64,000 bases of DNA from Nymphaea colorata (taxonomy: Eukaryota; Streptophyta; Magnoliopsida; Nymphaeales; Nymphaeaceae): positions 37,625,115 to 37,689,114 of the forward strand of contig NC_045138.2 of the NCBI RefSeq assembly GCF_008831285.2. Direction: 5' to 3'. The notes below the pieces were generated by a model. That model saw only the letters and a list, made by a program, of their open reading frames with translations. It was not told where the DNA came from and ran no database searches. Of the stretch, positions 10,891 through 23,600 are shown in pieces. The position numbers and the translations under genes were made by a program. Within the stretch, counting starts at the first letter, position 1, and every line of letters starts with the position of its first letter.

Positions 10891-13560
10891 ACCGAAACCT
10901 TTTAGCTGTTGTCATGTATGTTCAAGCTAATGGAATGGAATAAGTGCCACCTTACATACTTTTATTTGAAAATTACTGTCAGCTAAAGTGAAAACATATA
11001 TATGCACTTTTTAGAAATTATATTAAAAGGTGTCTCAGAAATAAAACTTGTTTTGTCGGCGATGCGCGATGAAGGGCTCTCCTGTTACATCGTTGTACAA
11101 GTGAGGAACTTTTCGTTTGGCTTAATTTTAAATATGGGTGCGACTTTTTTGTATTTTTCTAATGCACGCCTCACTTTTATTGCGAATTGTCACACAACAC
11201 AACCGTCTTTACCATTCTCTCAGAAGTCATAACCGTAGTTAAAATATGAAAAAGTAAAGGAAATAACTTTCTTTCCCCACTTTCAACATGCGCTGGTTAA
11301 TTATCTTTTTTTTTTTTTTAATAGTTGGCTGACTCATTGAGCTTGGATCGTTAGAAAACCTGACCAGGTGTCAAGGTTGGTCCAATTCGGCCCTTAGTCC
11401 TCTGACTCGGCTTAACTTGGCCCTGACTCACCCGATTTAGGTTATTTTAAAGCATGATGAGTTGATGAGTCAACTCACCGGTGACCCAATCATATGTCGA
11501 TCCGGGTCCGAGTCATGACTTTGTCAACTATGTAGTTTTCTTCGATAGCGAAACTAAAAACAGGAAAACAAGAGATGTTAACTCCCTTTTAAAAAAGTTT
11601 GGATCAGCAACAGCGAAAATTAGATAGAGGAATACCTATTTAAAAATATTTATATTTGAAAGGGTATATAAAGGTAAATATTAAAATTTTTAATATAAAA
11701 ATAAATGAATTTTAAAGAGGTGGTGTGCCGCACCAACCCACACATGGCTTAGACATGAAACGTGATACCGATTTAACGGCCTGTTTCCTTACAATCAAAA
11801 CATGGCTTGTTTCTTTCATGCAATAATATATTTCAATGGGTCGTCTTTTGTACATATTATCTTGCGCCATCCATTTTTGAAGCACTGGAAAAAATACTGT
11901 TGGTGAGTTGGAATTAAACAGTTCAAAGCTCCATTTATTGGACAAATCATGTGAACCATATGTATCAGAAATTTTTTTTAAATACGGAACAGAAAAAATA
12001 GTACAGTATTTTTATGTATTTTTTAATACACGCAATAAGATATTACTTTAGTAATATAAAATGACAAGCATATCTGTAAGTTTGGATTCTGCAAAGGACA
12101 ATTGCAGGTATGCCTTTTGGAAAGTGCCGGAGACATTCAAGGTATAAAAAAATTGTTTAAGAGCTATCAACTTTCCATTGTTTCGTGGACAGAACATGTG
12201 AAGAAAGAGGGGTCAAAAAGCAAAAACTTCATCAAGAAGAGGGAGGGAATGCGATATAACTTTTCAAGCAGTGGCACCTTCACTTTTAAAGTACTCTACT
12301 ATTTATTCCTTTCTTTCCTCCCAGTGAAAGTACTCTCGACTTCAATACCGTTCACATATAAACTAATGTTTGCTAAACTGGATTGCTGGTTAACTAAAGC
12401 CGATAAAGCTTGTTTCCTTTTTATTGCTGTTTGCTCCAAGATTAACGCAGTCTATTCTTAGAAGCAAACATAAAATGCAGCCTCATGTTTTCTGCACATT
12501 GGATGATTTTCGCCTCTGTTTTCCTAGCAACAGAGAACAAAACTTTTTGTTTTGGAGAAAAAGAAATAAGCACATGACTATTGAATAGCAGAAGATTATG
12601 CGATCATAAATTAGATTATGTGGTCATAAATTAGATTATGCGATTATAGTTTACAATTTATAATCAGTTTTACCATTCTTGAGGGTCACACATATACAGT
12701 TAAAAATGTGCTTCATAATTTTTGTAGCAGCAGGATTTGAGAACTAGGATTCTTTCGTTTATGGTCGATACGATGTATCCTGACAAATACATTGTACATA
12801 TATCGGTATAATGCATGCAATTTACGCAGTTTTCCTATACATATATCAGAGTTTATATAATAACTTGATCCATCTTTACTTGATTGACGCTCTTTCACAC
12901 GTATAGTCCATTTTGTCCAAAAAAGTAAAGAAAAAAAAATCACAAAATTAAAGTTGTGGTTGCGTAAGTACTTCAGCATGGTTAATTCTTGAACTCCTGT
13001 TAAAATAAAATAAGCGTGCTTAAAGCATGCACAAACATGTACTTGTGACTATAAGCTAAACGAAAAGAAAAAGTGAATAAAGAAATCGTGTTATTAAACA
13101 TAAGTGGACTCCACAAATGCTTGTCTTACTATGGATATGCTAACACCCTAAAAGCTCATATATTCTACTAAAACCTACATAATAACAAATTGTATACGCT
13201 TCATGGGGGACAACTCTAAACCCACTACTAAAGTTGCAGAATATGCTAACGAAGCCAGGGGGGCTGTTTGAAAAATAAAAAAATTATATATTTTTAGGGT
13301 GATAAAGAGATTTACATGACAACAAAAACTAAACTACATCCATGTTGGTGAGGTTGGCGGTGCACCGTTCAACTTAGATACTGAGCTTGTTGTGATGCAA
13401 AAATAACGACGACCCTTAAAAGAGTAGCGCCACCTTCCTAACCAACCAGCTACCTAATATTTTCAAAAATTTTAATTTGACCCTCATAAAAATGTAACGG
13501 GTTTCTTGTGAAAAAATTTTAAAATTTTGTATTATATTGATGATAAATGCAATTAAATGA
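10891..13560. other. Intergenic, no gene seen
   Basis: AT-rich with degraded repeat-like patches. Open frames such as 11712-11945 (minus) and 12102-12461 (plus) show no domain. A threefold 20-bp repeat lies at 12593-12650. Confidence 0.45.
12593..12650. repeat. 20-bp tandem repeat, three copies
   Basis: The unit AGATTATGCGATCATAAATT is repeated with one or two changes at 12593, 12613 and 12633; the third copy decays at its end. Confidence 0.85.
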
Positions 13561-13599
13561 ATTATAGAAAAACCTTAAAAGGCAAAAAAAGAAAAAAGA

Positions 13600-14850
13600 A
13601 AAAAATCGAAGCGTCTCCCGCGCCCGCTCGCTCTGTGGCGAGGGGGAGAGGGAAAGGGCGCGCAAGCGTTTATAATAAAAAGGAGGGAAGAGGGCTCTCC
13701 CTCGCTCTGGTGACAATCGGTGGTGGAGGGGACCAGAAAAGTGGCTGCTTCTCTTTTGACGCTGTCTTCCCTAACCCCTCGGTCCTCTCCCTTCGTCGCA
13801 CTCCGATGGTCGAATTGACGCATTTTCCGATAAGGGCGAGAAGGAGAAAAGGACGGAAAGTGACCGTCTAGAAAGCTTTGCTGTAGAAGATTCTTCACTG
13901 AGGTGATCAACCCCCTTACTTCTTTCTTTCCCGATCTCTTTTCTCTTCCTCGCTTTTGTTCTGCTTTCCCTGCAATGAAACTGATGATCGCAAAGTGGAT
14001 GTGCAACGCTTCCTTTTCTTTCTTGAATTCCTTTGCGTTTTGAGTTCTTGAATCTCTCAGTTGCGAAAAGGACGCGGCGGCTTCGAGTTTTTGCTTTTTT
14101 TGTTTTTTCCTGCATGATTTTCTTTTTTCTTTCTATTGATGATTGTTGTGGATCTCTCGGTTCGTTTTCTCCCGAGTTTTTGTGAAGCTTGTTCTGAAAG
14201 AACGAGAGTCGCGCGGTATTCATGTTTTTTCGTACGTTTCTTGTTTTTCTGGATTTGGATTTCACCTTGGAATTAGTGCTTAGCGCTTCTAGGCAAATTT
14301 TCTCGTCTTTTTCCTGTGAATCATTTTCGGGATGTGAATGCTTACTGGAGATCTCGACTAGCCTCGGGATGTGATCTCTTTGTTATCGATCTCCAGTTCC
14401 ACGACAAATGAGATCTCGCCAGTTCCTGGAAATTAAAATCGCAAGGGTTTTCATTTCTGGACGGGGCGCGCGGATCACGTCCGTCGTCCGGCGTAGGCGC
14501 CAGGTTCGTGATTTAATTAGATCTTGATTCGTGTCGGAATCCTGTCCGTACCGGTCATACGCTCTGCCTACGGAAGGTTTTGAAGCTGGGGAAATAGGAA
14601 GGCCCTCGGTCGGAGGATTAAAGACTAAAGTATGTGTGGAAAAGCAATTCCCCCACTCCGCGTTTCCTTTCGTCGCGCTTTGCTGGTACCTCCTAAAAAT
14701 AGAACGCAGTTCGGTCAGCGGAAAAAGGATTTTAGCGGTAGCTCAGCATTGAGAGTTTCCGTCGACTTATCGCCGGGAAATAAGTCGGTCGAAGTATCTT
14801 ACCGCATGCCACCGGCCGGTGAAGATCTTCGAAGTCCGTACAGGTAGGTT
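13600..14850 (+). promoter_or_regulatory. Putative TPS1 promoter and non-coding first exon region
   Basis: GC content rises sharply here. A TATA-like TATAATAAAA lies at 13671-13680, followed by CT-rich leader-like sequence. Two good splice-donor contexts follow: CTGAG|GTGATC after 13902 and ACAG|GTAGGT after 14843. A matching acceptor, AATGCAG|GGAATT, lies at 20554/20555, 90 bases before the TPS1 ATG. This fits a leader split by a 5.7 to 6.7 kb intron. The overlapping open frames on both strands (13519-14265 minus, 14531-14847 plus) resemble no protein. The link to TPS1 is inference; the block could instead serve another transcript. Confidence 0.35.
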
Positions 14851-16368
14851 GGAGGTCAAAAAGAAAAAGACCGGGAAAATGGGAAATTTAAAAGTGGGTG
14901 CTCATAATTACAAGAAGACCCACGAAATCCTCGTTCGTGGCATGTACAGGATCTTTTTATCTTTCTTAGTTATAAAATAATTCAAAAATCAGTTTAAAAC
15001 CTAATTTTTCCATTCATATTGGTTTGCAGCCGGTAGGATGAGCTGGGGCATTCTGTAATGCAGATGATTGCCATGTTATTCTGTTCCCTTTTGATTGATA
15101 AACTAGGGCCAGCGTATTCCCATCAGTTTATGCCTACACACCATCGGTAAATTTGAACTCTTGAGTCGTAGACTACTTCTAAATTTGAGAAATCCAACCC
15201 CACTAACCAAGTAAGAAAACTTATGTTTGAGATACGATTTAACTATCGCCATAATCAAGAAACATTATTTCGTAACTCCTACATAAGAACTTGAATTAGT
15301 TTCCACCTAATAAAGTGGAATCGTGACTCCTAGATGAGAACATAAACTAGTTTCAACCTGTTAAAATGCAAGTGTGTAAATTAGTACGACTACAGTGCCG
15401 AATCTTTGTCACGGAAGATTTCTTTATTTATACAACATTTCGAAACAACAGGTGGAGAAATCAGAATTTTTTGGTTGAGGGCCACTTGAGTGGCCTACCC
15501 GAATCTGGCGTGGCACCGCATGTGGCTGATGGGCAGGTGCAGGCAGTGGCTCACACGCTGCTCCACTACTGAAAACAAGGGTCTAGCGTTGGTGAAACGA
15601 TTGAGACAACTAAGCCTATTTTTCTCTTTATTCAATATTCGTTATTGAATATATGAGAAGAAAGACAAACTTAAGAACTTAAGTATTAAAGCGAAAGTGC
15701 TACTTTCTATCTAGAATTCACCTATCTTAAGGTGGACAAGATAGTTGTGAAAAGGAAAAATTAAAAACAGAAGAAAAAGAGTGAGACAAATGATCGGTGA
15801 AATGAAAAAGAAAAAGAAAAAAGTGGGTTTCGAAATGGAACTGATTTACATCTTGATGTATTATTGTATGTCTGAAGCTATAAGCTGAAAGATTACAATT
15901 TTACAGATTGTTTTTACATGAACCACATTTATAGATACATGCACCTATTCTTTGCACGCGAATAAACCTTCAAAAGGAAGCAAAGTGGACAAGCATTTTA
16001 TATGACAAGTGAAAAAAAGAAAGAATTATTGGGCATTTTCCTTCCTTTGGTTGTGATTGTCTGTAAGAGTATTTCATTGTACTGTTGAAAGAGAAGCAAA
16101 GCTCCCTCCCAACTCTTTGTCTAAAGGACATACTTTCAATGTCTACTTTCTTTTTCAACAGGAAAGAAATGATTGGTGGATGGGCCCAAGTTTATGGCCA
16201 TTTGGTGCATGCAACCGCTTTTTGGAAATCAAACCTCACTGATAGGTCAAAATATTGTTTGGAAAAAAGACTGTTGAAATCCGATGTCTGGATCTAATTT
16301 TCTGACCTATATGTGTATTTTTTAAGATGATGAAGTATAGCACCAGTATTTAAAATTTGGTCTTACTC

Positions 16369-16373
<5 letters not shown>

Positions 16374-16406
<33 letters not shown>
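16374..16406. repeat. (AT)n microsatellite
   Basis: Uninterrupted AT dinucleotides, read directly. Confidence 0.95.
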
Positions 16407-16408
<2 letters not shown>

Positions 16409-16698
16409 AATGAGTAAAACCAATTTTACTGGTATATCCGAAACCGCTTAATCATGGATAAAAACCAGACTCTTGAACTTTTGTTGAAAAATATTACAAA
16501 TAAAACGTAAGCATCTTAATATGCTTGCAAACCTTAATTTAATATAATAATTCAAGCCGCTCTTATGAAAAATATTGATTGTTGTACAATCATAATTTTG
16601 ATATATGTTAGCTGTTAAATTTTTTATTATTAAAAATACGTTTAGACTAAAAAATTGATTAAAATGATAGTTTGTTTTCCGTTCTCGTGTGCGCATGC

Positions 16699-16729
16699 GT
16701 GTGTGTGTGTCTATATATATATATATATA
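16699..16729. repeat. (GT)n-(TA)n compound microsatellite
   Basis: A short GT run is followed by a TA run. Confidence 0.9.
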
Positions 16730-17988
16730 GTTAAATTACACAAACATATTATAGTGAAAAAGTTTAAGGACTTGGGATTTTATCCCCTCCCTTAGTGGTC
16801 TGGCATACGCAAATTCATCAATTTCATTTTAGAATTAGCTTTTTCACTATTTTGTTTTCTTTTTCATTCTCTCATTCATTTAGTTTTTCTTTTTCTCAAA
16901 TTTTCTGTATGAGCATTCTTACAAGTATGTTTGTGACCATACATACAAATATATTGCATAAGCACACATACGCTTAGATGCACAAAAATTCCGCATGCAC
17001 GATTATGTTCTTGGAGATACTAACGTTTTGCTTGTAACGTGATTCTCGCTAATTTTATGCTTTTCCATATGATTGTTTGAGAAATTTGGTGGTCGTTTGT
17101 GAATCATTAAATTGCTATCCGTAGACAACAAAAGATGTACTACGAGTATCTTGGTAACTTCTGCATAAGCTTGCTTGTGCAAGCATGCACGCATTGGTTT
17201 TAATCACCCTAATCCTAATGATATTTCTTTCAAAAGAATAAGTGGTTACTCGCAGTTAAGTCTATTGTTAGTTTGACAAATAAACATGTTATCTAATGTC
17301 CACGATTCAGTGCTGTTAAAGGCTAATTTTCGAGGCGTGGAGCGTAGGCCTGAAAGCATTTTGTAACCGACAAAGCCTCGTTCACAGATATATTGTTCTT
17401 TTAATTGAAAACAAAATGAAAACCCCAATTTTTTTCCCCTTTTCGTTGGCGCTTTTCCCACCCCCTCTCGATTGAGGGCCGCCGTCCAGCAATGCCCAGC
17501 TGGCATCTCTTGTTCGTCTGTTTTTTTGCTCTTGCTTTTTCTGAACCTACCATATATGTTGTTATACTCCTCGTTGTGCATTGGTCATTCATTGCCATCT
17601 TGGTGCCTGTAAACCCCGATTGATTAATATCAAATATTTACCATTTACTGAAACATATTTAAACTATAATTGGTATATTAAACTCTTTACCAAGAGGCCA
17701 TGGTTAAGCTTTACAAACTAACAATAGCAGCGACTGCTCTTCTGCAAAATAGCACGTGCAGGGAGAGTTACATTAAAAAAACTCCAAACTGGTGCGTTTC
17801 AACTTAAGACATCAGAGAAATCGTAAGGCCAGCCTTGTCAATCTTCAACCGAAAAGCAACCAGAAAAAAAAGTGGAGGGCTGAAAAGATATTCTTGCTGC
17901 TGCTACAGTCAGCTACTTTACATAAATGAAAGCTTATTGTGATTACGAGAACCAGAAACTGTTCAAGATATGAATTTCTTGGGACCAT

Positions 17989-18105
17989 TCAAGCTTTGGT
18001 GTTTGCTGCATTATCTACAGCCTGCCAAATTCGCTCATCGCGTTTATCCTTCCGTATGCGCTCTCTTGCTTCCCTATCTGCCTTGATTGCTATGATATCC
18101 AGCAT
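17989..18105 (-). pseudogene. Orphan terminal exon, unrecognised gene fragment
   Basis: Read on the minus strand, the bases after a splice-acceptor-like GGAGATTTCAG give 38 open codons and a TGA stop at 17989-17991. The peptide is rich in charged residues and looks helical: it begins MLDIIAIKADREARERIRKD and ends with IWQAVDNAANTKA. Composition and codon order look like real coding sequence rather than AT-rich noise, yet no upstream exon was found on the minus strand between 18106 and 20550. It may be the last exon left from a broken or relocated gene, or the end of a small gene whose other exons were missed. The family is not recognised. The AT-rich sequence below 17989 would serve as its 3' UTR. 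Confidence 0.35.
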
Positions 18106-20554
18106 CTGAAATCTCCAATAACCAACCCGAACAGCTCATTAGAAGGCATATTCCATCGCCATTATCAAAGAATCTTCTGAGAAAGACAAGCAAAGTGGTT
18201 CTTGTGGCTGTTAGGTTAGGCATGGACAAGGTATGCATCTATTCTCAATCATAGCAAAAAAAAAAAGTTAGAGGTTGATTCACATATGAGAACTTGGATG
18301 TCCGGGTCTACAGATGTCTGATGAGCCGGTAAGCTTGATTCTGAACAAGATGAGCCTATATTTAATGACTGATGGCAACTGCCATTTCTCTTAGATGAGT
18401 TTTCAAGTCCTAATGCATCTCAAGTGCACCAGCAGTATTCACTTTGGCATGAAAAGTATGTGGAACATTTTGGTGCACAATCGGCTTCAATTTAGAGAAA
18501 TTTTAGTTATCTATTTGGACTTATTTGTTAGAAGATCAATAGACAATTTTTACAAGAGTTTTGGCTAGAAGAACATGCTCTTGGAACATAATTTCCCAAA
18601 CAAGCGTTTTCAAAATACCATGTCCTTGTTTAAGAAAAATCTGAAACGATAATGTCAAGAAATTGGTTGTTGGATTTAGAAACAATATCCATAATCATAC
18701 CATGTTTCCTAAAATAAAGACATGATATTTTTAATTTACGTATTATAAAAACATGTGCTCTAAGAACTCGGTGTTGTTTCTCATCGAACGCCTTCTGCAC
18801 CATTGTGGACGGACGGTTACGGGCCGTGGCGGAGAAGGGCAGCGGTTAGCTAAACAATATGCCACTGGAGAGTTCATTAGTAGGGCCACTTGCAGGAGGA
18901 CAAGGAGCTATTCGAGAGTGCTTTCGAAAAGCCCCCTTATTATGGCTGAACCATCGTGGAGTGGAAGAAGAGACCAAAAATAGTTCTGAGTTTAGATATA
19001 TATGAAGGGGCTAGCGAAATAAGAGTTCACTGTAAAATCGTATTGGTATCTCGTGCAACTTTTTACAAAGGGTGGATGCATGTTTCTGCTGGATGCCAGG
19101 AAAAAAGAGAGAAAAAAAAAAGCAGCTGTGGTCATTTGTGTAATTTGCGCTATCGGGTGCATCATTACCAACGTCAAAAACTTCCTGCAACAGAACCGTC
19201 TGCACGGTTGTCCATGATGTAACCCAAATGTGGAAGTGGAAACAACATGCTGTCAAGTGCCTTCCTTTCCTCCGTTTATCATTTTGTATTTTTTTTTCCC
19301 TTCTCCCGCTCCTTTTCTACATCCGATTTTCTGACCACAACCATGCAAAATATCCACTCCAAGTGGCTTTCCTTTAGAAGAAGAAATGCCAGCTATTCAG
19401 GTGATCTGTTCATCCAAGTTGGTGGATGGAGCAAGTTCGGGTGCGTCGTTGGACCTTTAACTTAATTTATGCTTCAAAATAAGAGGAACCACTTCTTTCT
19501 TTCTCCTTCCTTCTCTGCATTTATTTTGTGATACAGTCTTGATACCAAAGAAATTCCCTTCACTTCTCTCCGTGCCATTTAATTTTTGAGCTTTTGTCGT
19601 TATTCTTGCCCGAGCGACAGACTGGTTCCGCTTGGTATCCTTGGTTCTTGCCTGAGCAATTTTGGTTGTTTTGGACAGGAATACGAAATAAAGCCACAAC
19701 TCGTCGAAGGAGAAGGGAACAGAGGGGTGCAAATAAAATAATTTGCTATCTGGCAGATGTAAACCGTGGCAAACTTTGCCTCCAGAAAAATAACATTCAT
19801 GGAAACATGCGCATCAGCTTTTGGTTTTACGAGGACAAAAGAAAGTAAAAACTCGTGAACGGTGTTGCTTTTGAAAAAGATATAGTTTTCTTTCATTCTC
19901 GAGCAAACCAGGGACGCTTAATTTGTTCCTTTCTGTGACTATCCTATGTTTTTCATTTAGTTTTTTGGCAATTTTGCATCGGGATGCCACTCTGTTTGCT
20001 TCTTAGTTTATGCCGTCCCCACCTTCGTTTCCCTTTTCTCGAACTCCTTTTGGCCTCCCTATTAATGGGTACACATTATCATGGCCGTCGATGTGATGAA
20101 AAATGATAAAAAGTCTATTTTCGATTGTATTACCTCGCGATAGTTCTACTGTTGATTGTTAGTACATGTTACGATGTAAAAGTCCTCTTCTATTAGATCA
20201 AAATACTTGATATCTCTTGAAGCATGAAATTTCTGTCTGATGGTCGTCTCTGGTTGTTCTCAATTTGTTCTAAGGGCGTGTCAGCCATTTTCTTCGTTGC
20301 GAACAAAGTCTGTCAGTTGCTTTGAGAATTGTTGCACTTCGGGATCTACATGCTCCGTACGATGACGGGAGTGCGACAACATGTTTATTTCAGCATTGGA
20401 GAACCCTCTGTAACTCAGCATTGCGGCTTGCTAACCTGAGAAATATGCGTCCGAATGAAGGAAGCAATCTAAAATATGCATATTGCAGGATATGCTTGGC
20501 TTGCTTGCTCTGTTTGCGTTTCCTGACGGGCTCCTGAACTTGATATAAATGCAG
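18106..20554. other. Gene-free stretch upstream of TPS1
   Basis: No gene is recognised on either strand. Open frames at 18753-19222 and 19457-19896 overlap antisense frames and lack motifs. Around 18560-18770 are repeated ACATG and TCTTGGAAC words that suggest an old hAT-like relic. If the leader model for TPS1 holds, this is its first intron. Confidence 0.4.
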
Positions 20555-20644
20555 GGAATTTATCCGTTCCCCTGTGGAAGCAGTAGGCCGGAATTTTGGT
20601 TCTCTATTTGACATCTAGTGAAACTGTGCTAAAGTTTTGCGCGT
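20555..20644 (+). other. TPS1 5' leader segment next to the ATG
   Basis: Follows an acceptor (AATGCAG) and runs 90 bases to the start codon without any upstream ATG, so scanning ribosomes would reach the TPS1 start unhindered in this part of the leader. Inferred from the splice motif only. Confidence 0.45.
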
Positions 20645-23600
20645 ATGCCGGGGAGCAAGTATAACCGCAACCCAGGCGTTCCTGCCACTAGAGTGGAAAG
20701 GTTATTGAGAGAAAGAGGACTTCGGAAGATTAACAGAGGAATCAATTCGGGGGATGAGAATCTCGATGACGAGGAACGACAGGAAGAGGTGGCAACTGAA
20801 GTCGCAAATTCGTATGGTGATAGATGCGGCAGGGAAGATGGAAGACCTGTGAAGCAGAGGTTGTTGGTTGTAGCTAACCGGCTTCCAGTCTCCGCGATCA
20901 GGAAAGGAAAGGATTCATGGTCGTTGGAGATTAGTGCTGGAGGTCTGGTCAGCGCTCTTCTTGGTAAGAAGAAATCTGGACTCCTTGATTCGCATGGTGC
21001 TTCCTTTTCTGTAATTTTCTTTTTCCTTCCGTCTTCTGCTTGGAAAAATCGTTCACCAGCGAACTTGTTCACCAAAAGTTGTTTTGCTTATCGTCATTTT
21101 TGCTTGCTCTTATATCTTGACTATATTTTCTTTTAAGGCTGCGCATAATTGTTGCATATGATACGCCATTACTCGAGTTGGGAATTGAACTAGTTTGCAG
21201 AAATGCTATTCTGACATTAGAGTCATTTCTACTTCTTTTGATTTTTTGTTTGAAGCGGAAGCTTTTCTGTGCGTTGTCGCCTTTGGAGAAATATGCATCG
21301 TTTTAAATGCTTACGTTGTAGGTGTGAAACAGTTTGAGACCAAGTGGATCGGATGGGCTGGTGTCAATGTGCCAGATGAAAATGGTCAGCAGGCACTCAC
21401 GAAAGCGTTAGCAGAGAAGGTATTGACTGGAAAATCATCTACTTTTCATGTACTTTCTCTTAGGTAATTATAGGTTGTCCTGTTTTTTTTTTTATTTAAG
21501 CGTTCGTTAGATGAGGATCAGTTTTGTTGGGATCTTTTCTGCCTGACATTGTACATTCTGAATCTTTGACCTCCACGATTTTCTTGAATTCATGCAGAGG
21601 TGCATACCTGTTTTTCTTGATGAGGATATAGTGCACCAGTATTATAATGGATACTGCAACAATATTTTGTGGCCTCTCTTTCATTACCTTGGTCTTCCTC
21701 AAGAGGATCGCCTCGCTACTACACGCAGTTTTCAGTCCCAGTTTGACGCATATAAGAAGGCCAACCAAATGTTTGCTGATGTGGTCAATGAACATTATCA
21801 AGAAGGAGACGTGGTGTGGTGCCATGATTATCATCTGATGTTTCTGCCTAAATACCTTAAGGAGCGGAACAGCCAGATGAAAGTTGGTTGGTTTCTTCAT
21901 ACACCTTTTCCTTCATCTGAGATCCACAGGACGTTACCATCCCGTTCAGAACTTTTAAGATCTGTTCTTGCCGCTGACTTAGTTGGGTAAGCAATAAATG
22001 TCAATAAAAAATGGTGAGCCCATTTTTTATGATAATCTTGGTGCATCCTTTTGTTCGTAATGAAAGGGAGTCGCAAGCTTTTTTACATCTTGTAATCTAT
22101 CCTAGTCTCTTAGAGAATCTTTTTGCATTTTGAGCACCATTCCATCTTTTGTGCATGAAAGGATAATTTGTTTTTGCTTATTTCATATGCCTAAATGATG
22201 GAGAATACAAGTGGGGATGATGACAAAATCTAGGCCATTCTCCTAATAACATTGTCCGTGACTGTCAAATTATGGTCAAGACATCAACACCTTGTACTTT
22301 GAAAAAACAAAATGGTCTACACGTAGAATCTTAGGGCACTGAATCTGGAAGCAGACAAGAGCCTCTTATTGTGGTGATGCAGAAGGGAGCTAGCCCTGCA
22401 ACCTCATTCTTAAAGAGCAAATGTGCACTTCTATAAGTTATTAAGATCAATGCTCTTCTTATTTCCTTAATCAGTGGAAAGAGAGACAAACAGGAGTTAC
22501 AGGACATTGTGGTGAGGCATGAGAAGCAGCAGATGTATTCCAGCATGAATTCTGAACCCTTTCCTGTACACAGACTTGGTTTAGGTCCAACACATCAATT
22601 CTGGAGAAAAAGGGATTTTGTTTGTATAGAATGTCCTGAAGCCTCATTAACAAACTGTACTCATGGCACTTGTCAGATGTGGCACTTTACACAGACATGG
22701 ATATTTCGTCTCCACTTGTTTAAGGCACCATACAGCAGAGAGGGATGTTGTCAGGAGTTACAGGACATTGTGGTGAGGCATGAGAAGCAGCAGAATGTAT
22801 TCCAGCATGAATTCTGAACCCTTTCCTGTACATAGACTTGGTTTAGTTCCAACACATCAATTCTGGAGAAAAAGGGATTTTGTTTGTAAAGAATGTCCTG
22901 AAGCCTCATTAACAAACTGTACTCATGGCACTTGTCAGATGTGGCACTTTACACAGACGTGGATATTTCGTCTCCACTTGTTTAAGGCACCATACAACAG
23001 AGAGGGATGTTGTCAGAATCTCAATTGATACTTTCATAAGCCACCAATTGTTCTGCCTGATCATATTCATGCATAGACACCTTTTCAGAGAAAACTTCAT
23101 GAATGCACAGGAAAAAATAAATTTGAGGACCAATACAAGCTAAGCTTAATGTTTTCAGTTTGTTATCTAAGCCCTTGGAATTTGAATCCTACACCAGAAG
23201 CCATCTTGAAGTGGGTCATATAACTGTAAATAGATTTGCAAAAAAAAACGTAGAATAGATTGTAATGCTGCACTGAGATGTCACAGACTTTGGCTTTGCC
23301 TGGATTAAAACAGATCATCCATCTCATTGGTTGATTGAATCAGGCTGTTACCTGTTATGAAAGACGAATAGGTCTGACATTTCCAAGTGAGATGTTTCCT
23401 CACAGCTGCATCACAAGGTAGTTCGAAGAGATCAACCAAACCTTTTGCAGTAAAAGTCTGATTCTTATGCTCCTAAACTGGATCATTCACTTGTGCCTTT
23501 CCTTGTGATGTAATAAGGTCATAAAGGAGTATTAGATGACATGTACCTTTTACATTATAGGACCACATAAGTTTGGAATTATCATATTGGTGGGCAAATT

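Larger units (their letters stand above)
14851..17988. other. Gene-free stretch, perhaps TPS1 leader intron
   Basis: AT-rich, with microsatellites at 16374-16406 and 16699-16729. The open frames are short and without motifs. If the proposed leader exon is right, this lies within the first intron of TPS1. Confidence 0.4.

Noticed and set aside
13519-14265. Overlapping minus-strand open frames up to 164 codons
   Set aside because: Low-complexity Lys/Arg/Ser reading of a CT-rich stretch that looks like leader or intron sequence on the plus strand; no recognisable protein.
22509-23028. Two similar open frames of about 100 and 80 codons
   Set aside because: They lie wholly inside TPS1 intron 3 and resemble each other only because of the 261-bp tandem duplication; no domain.
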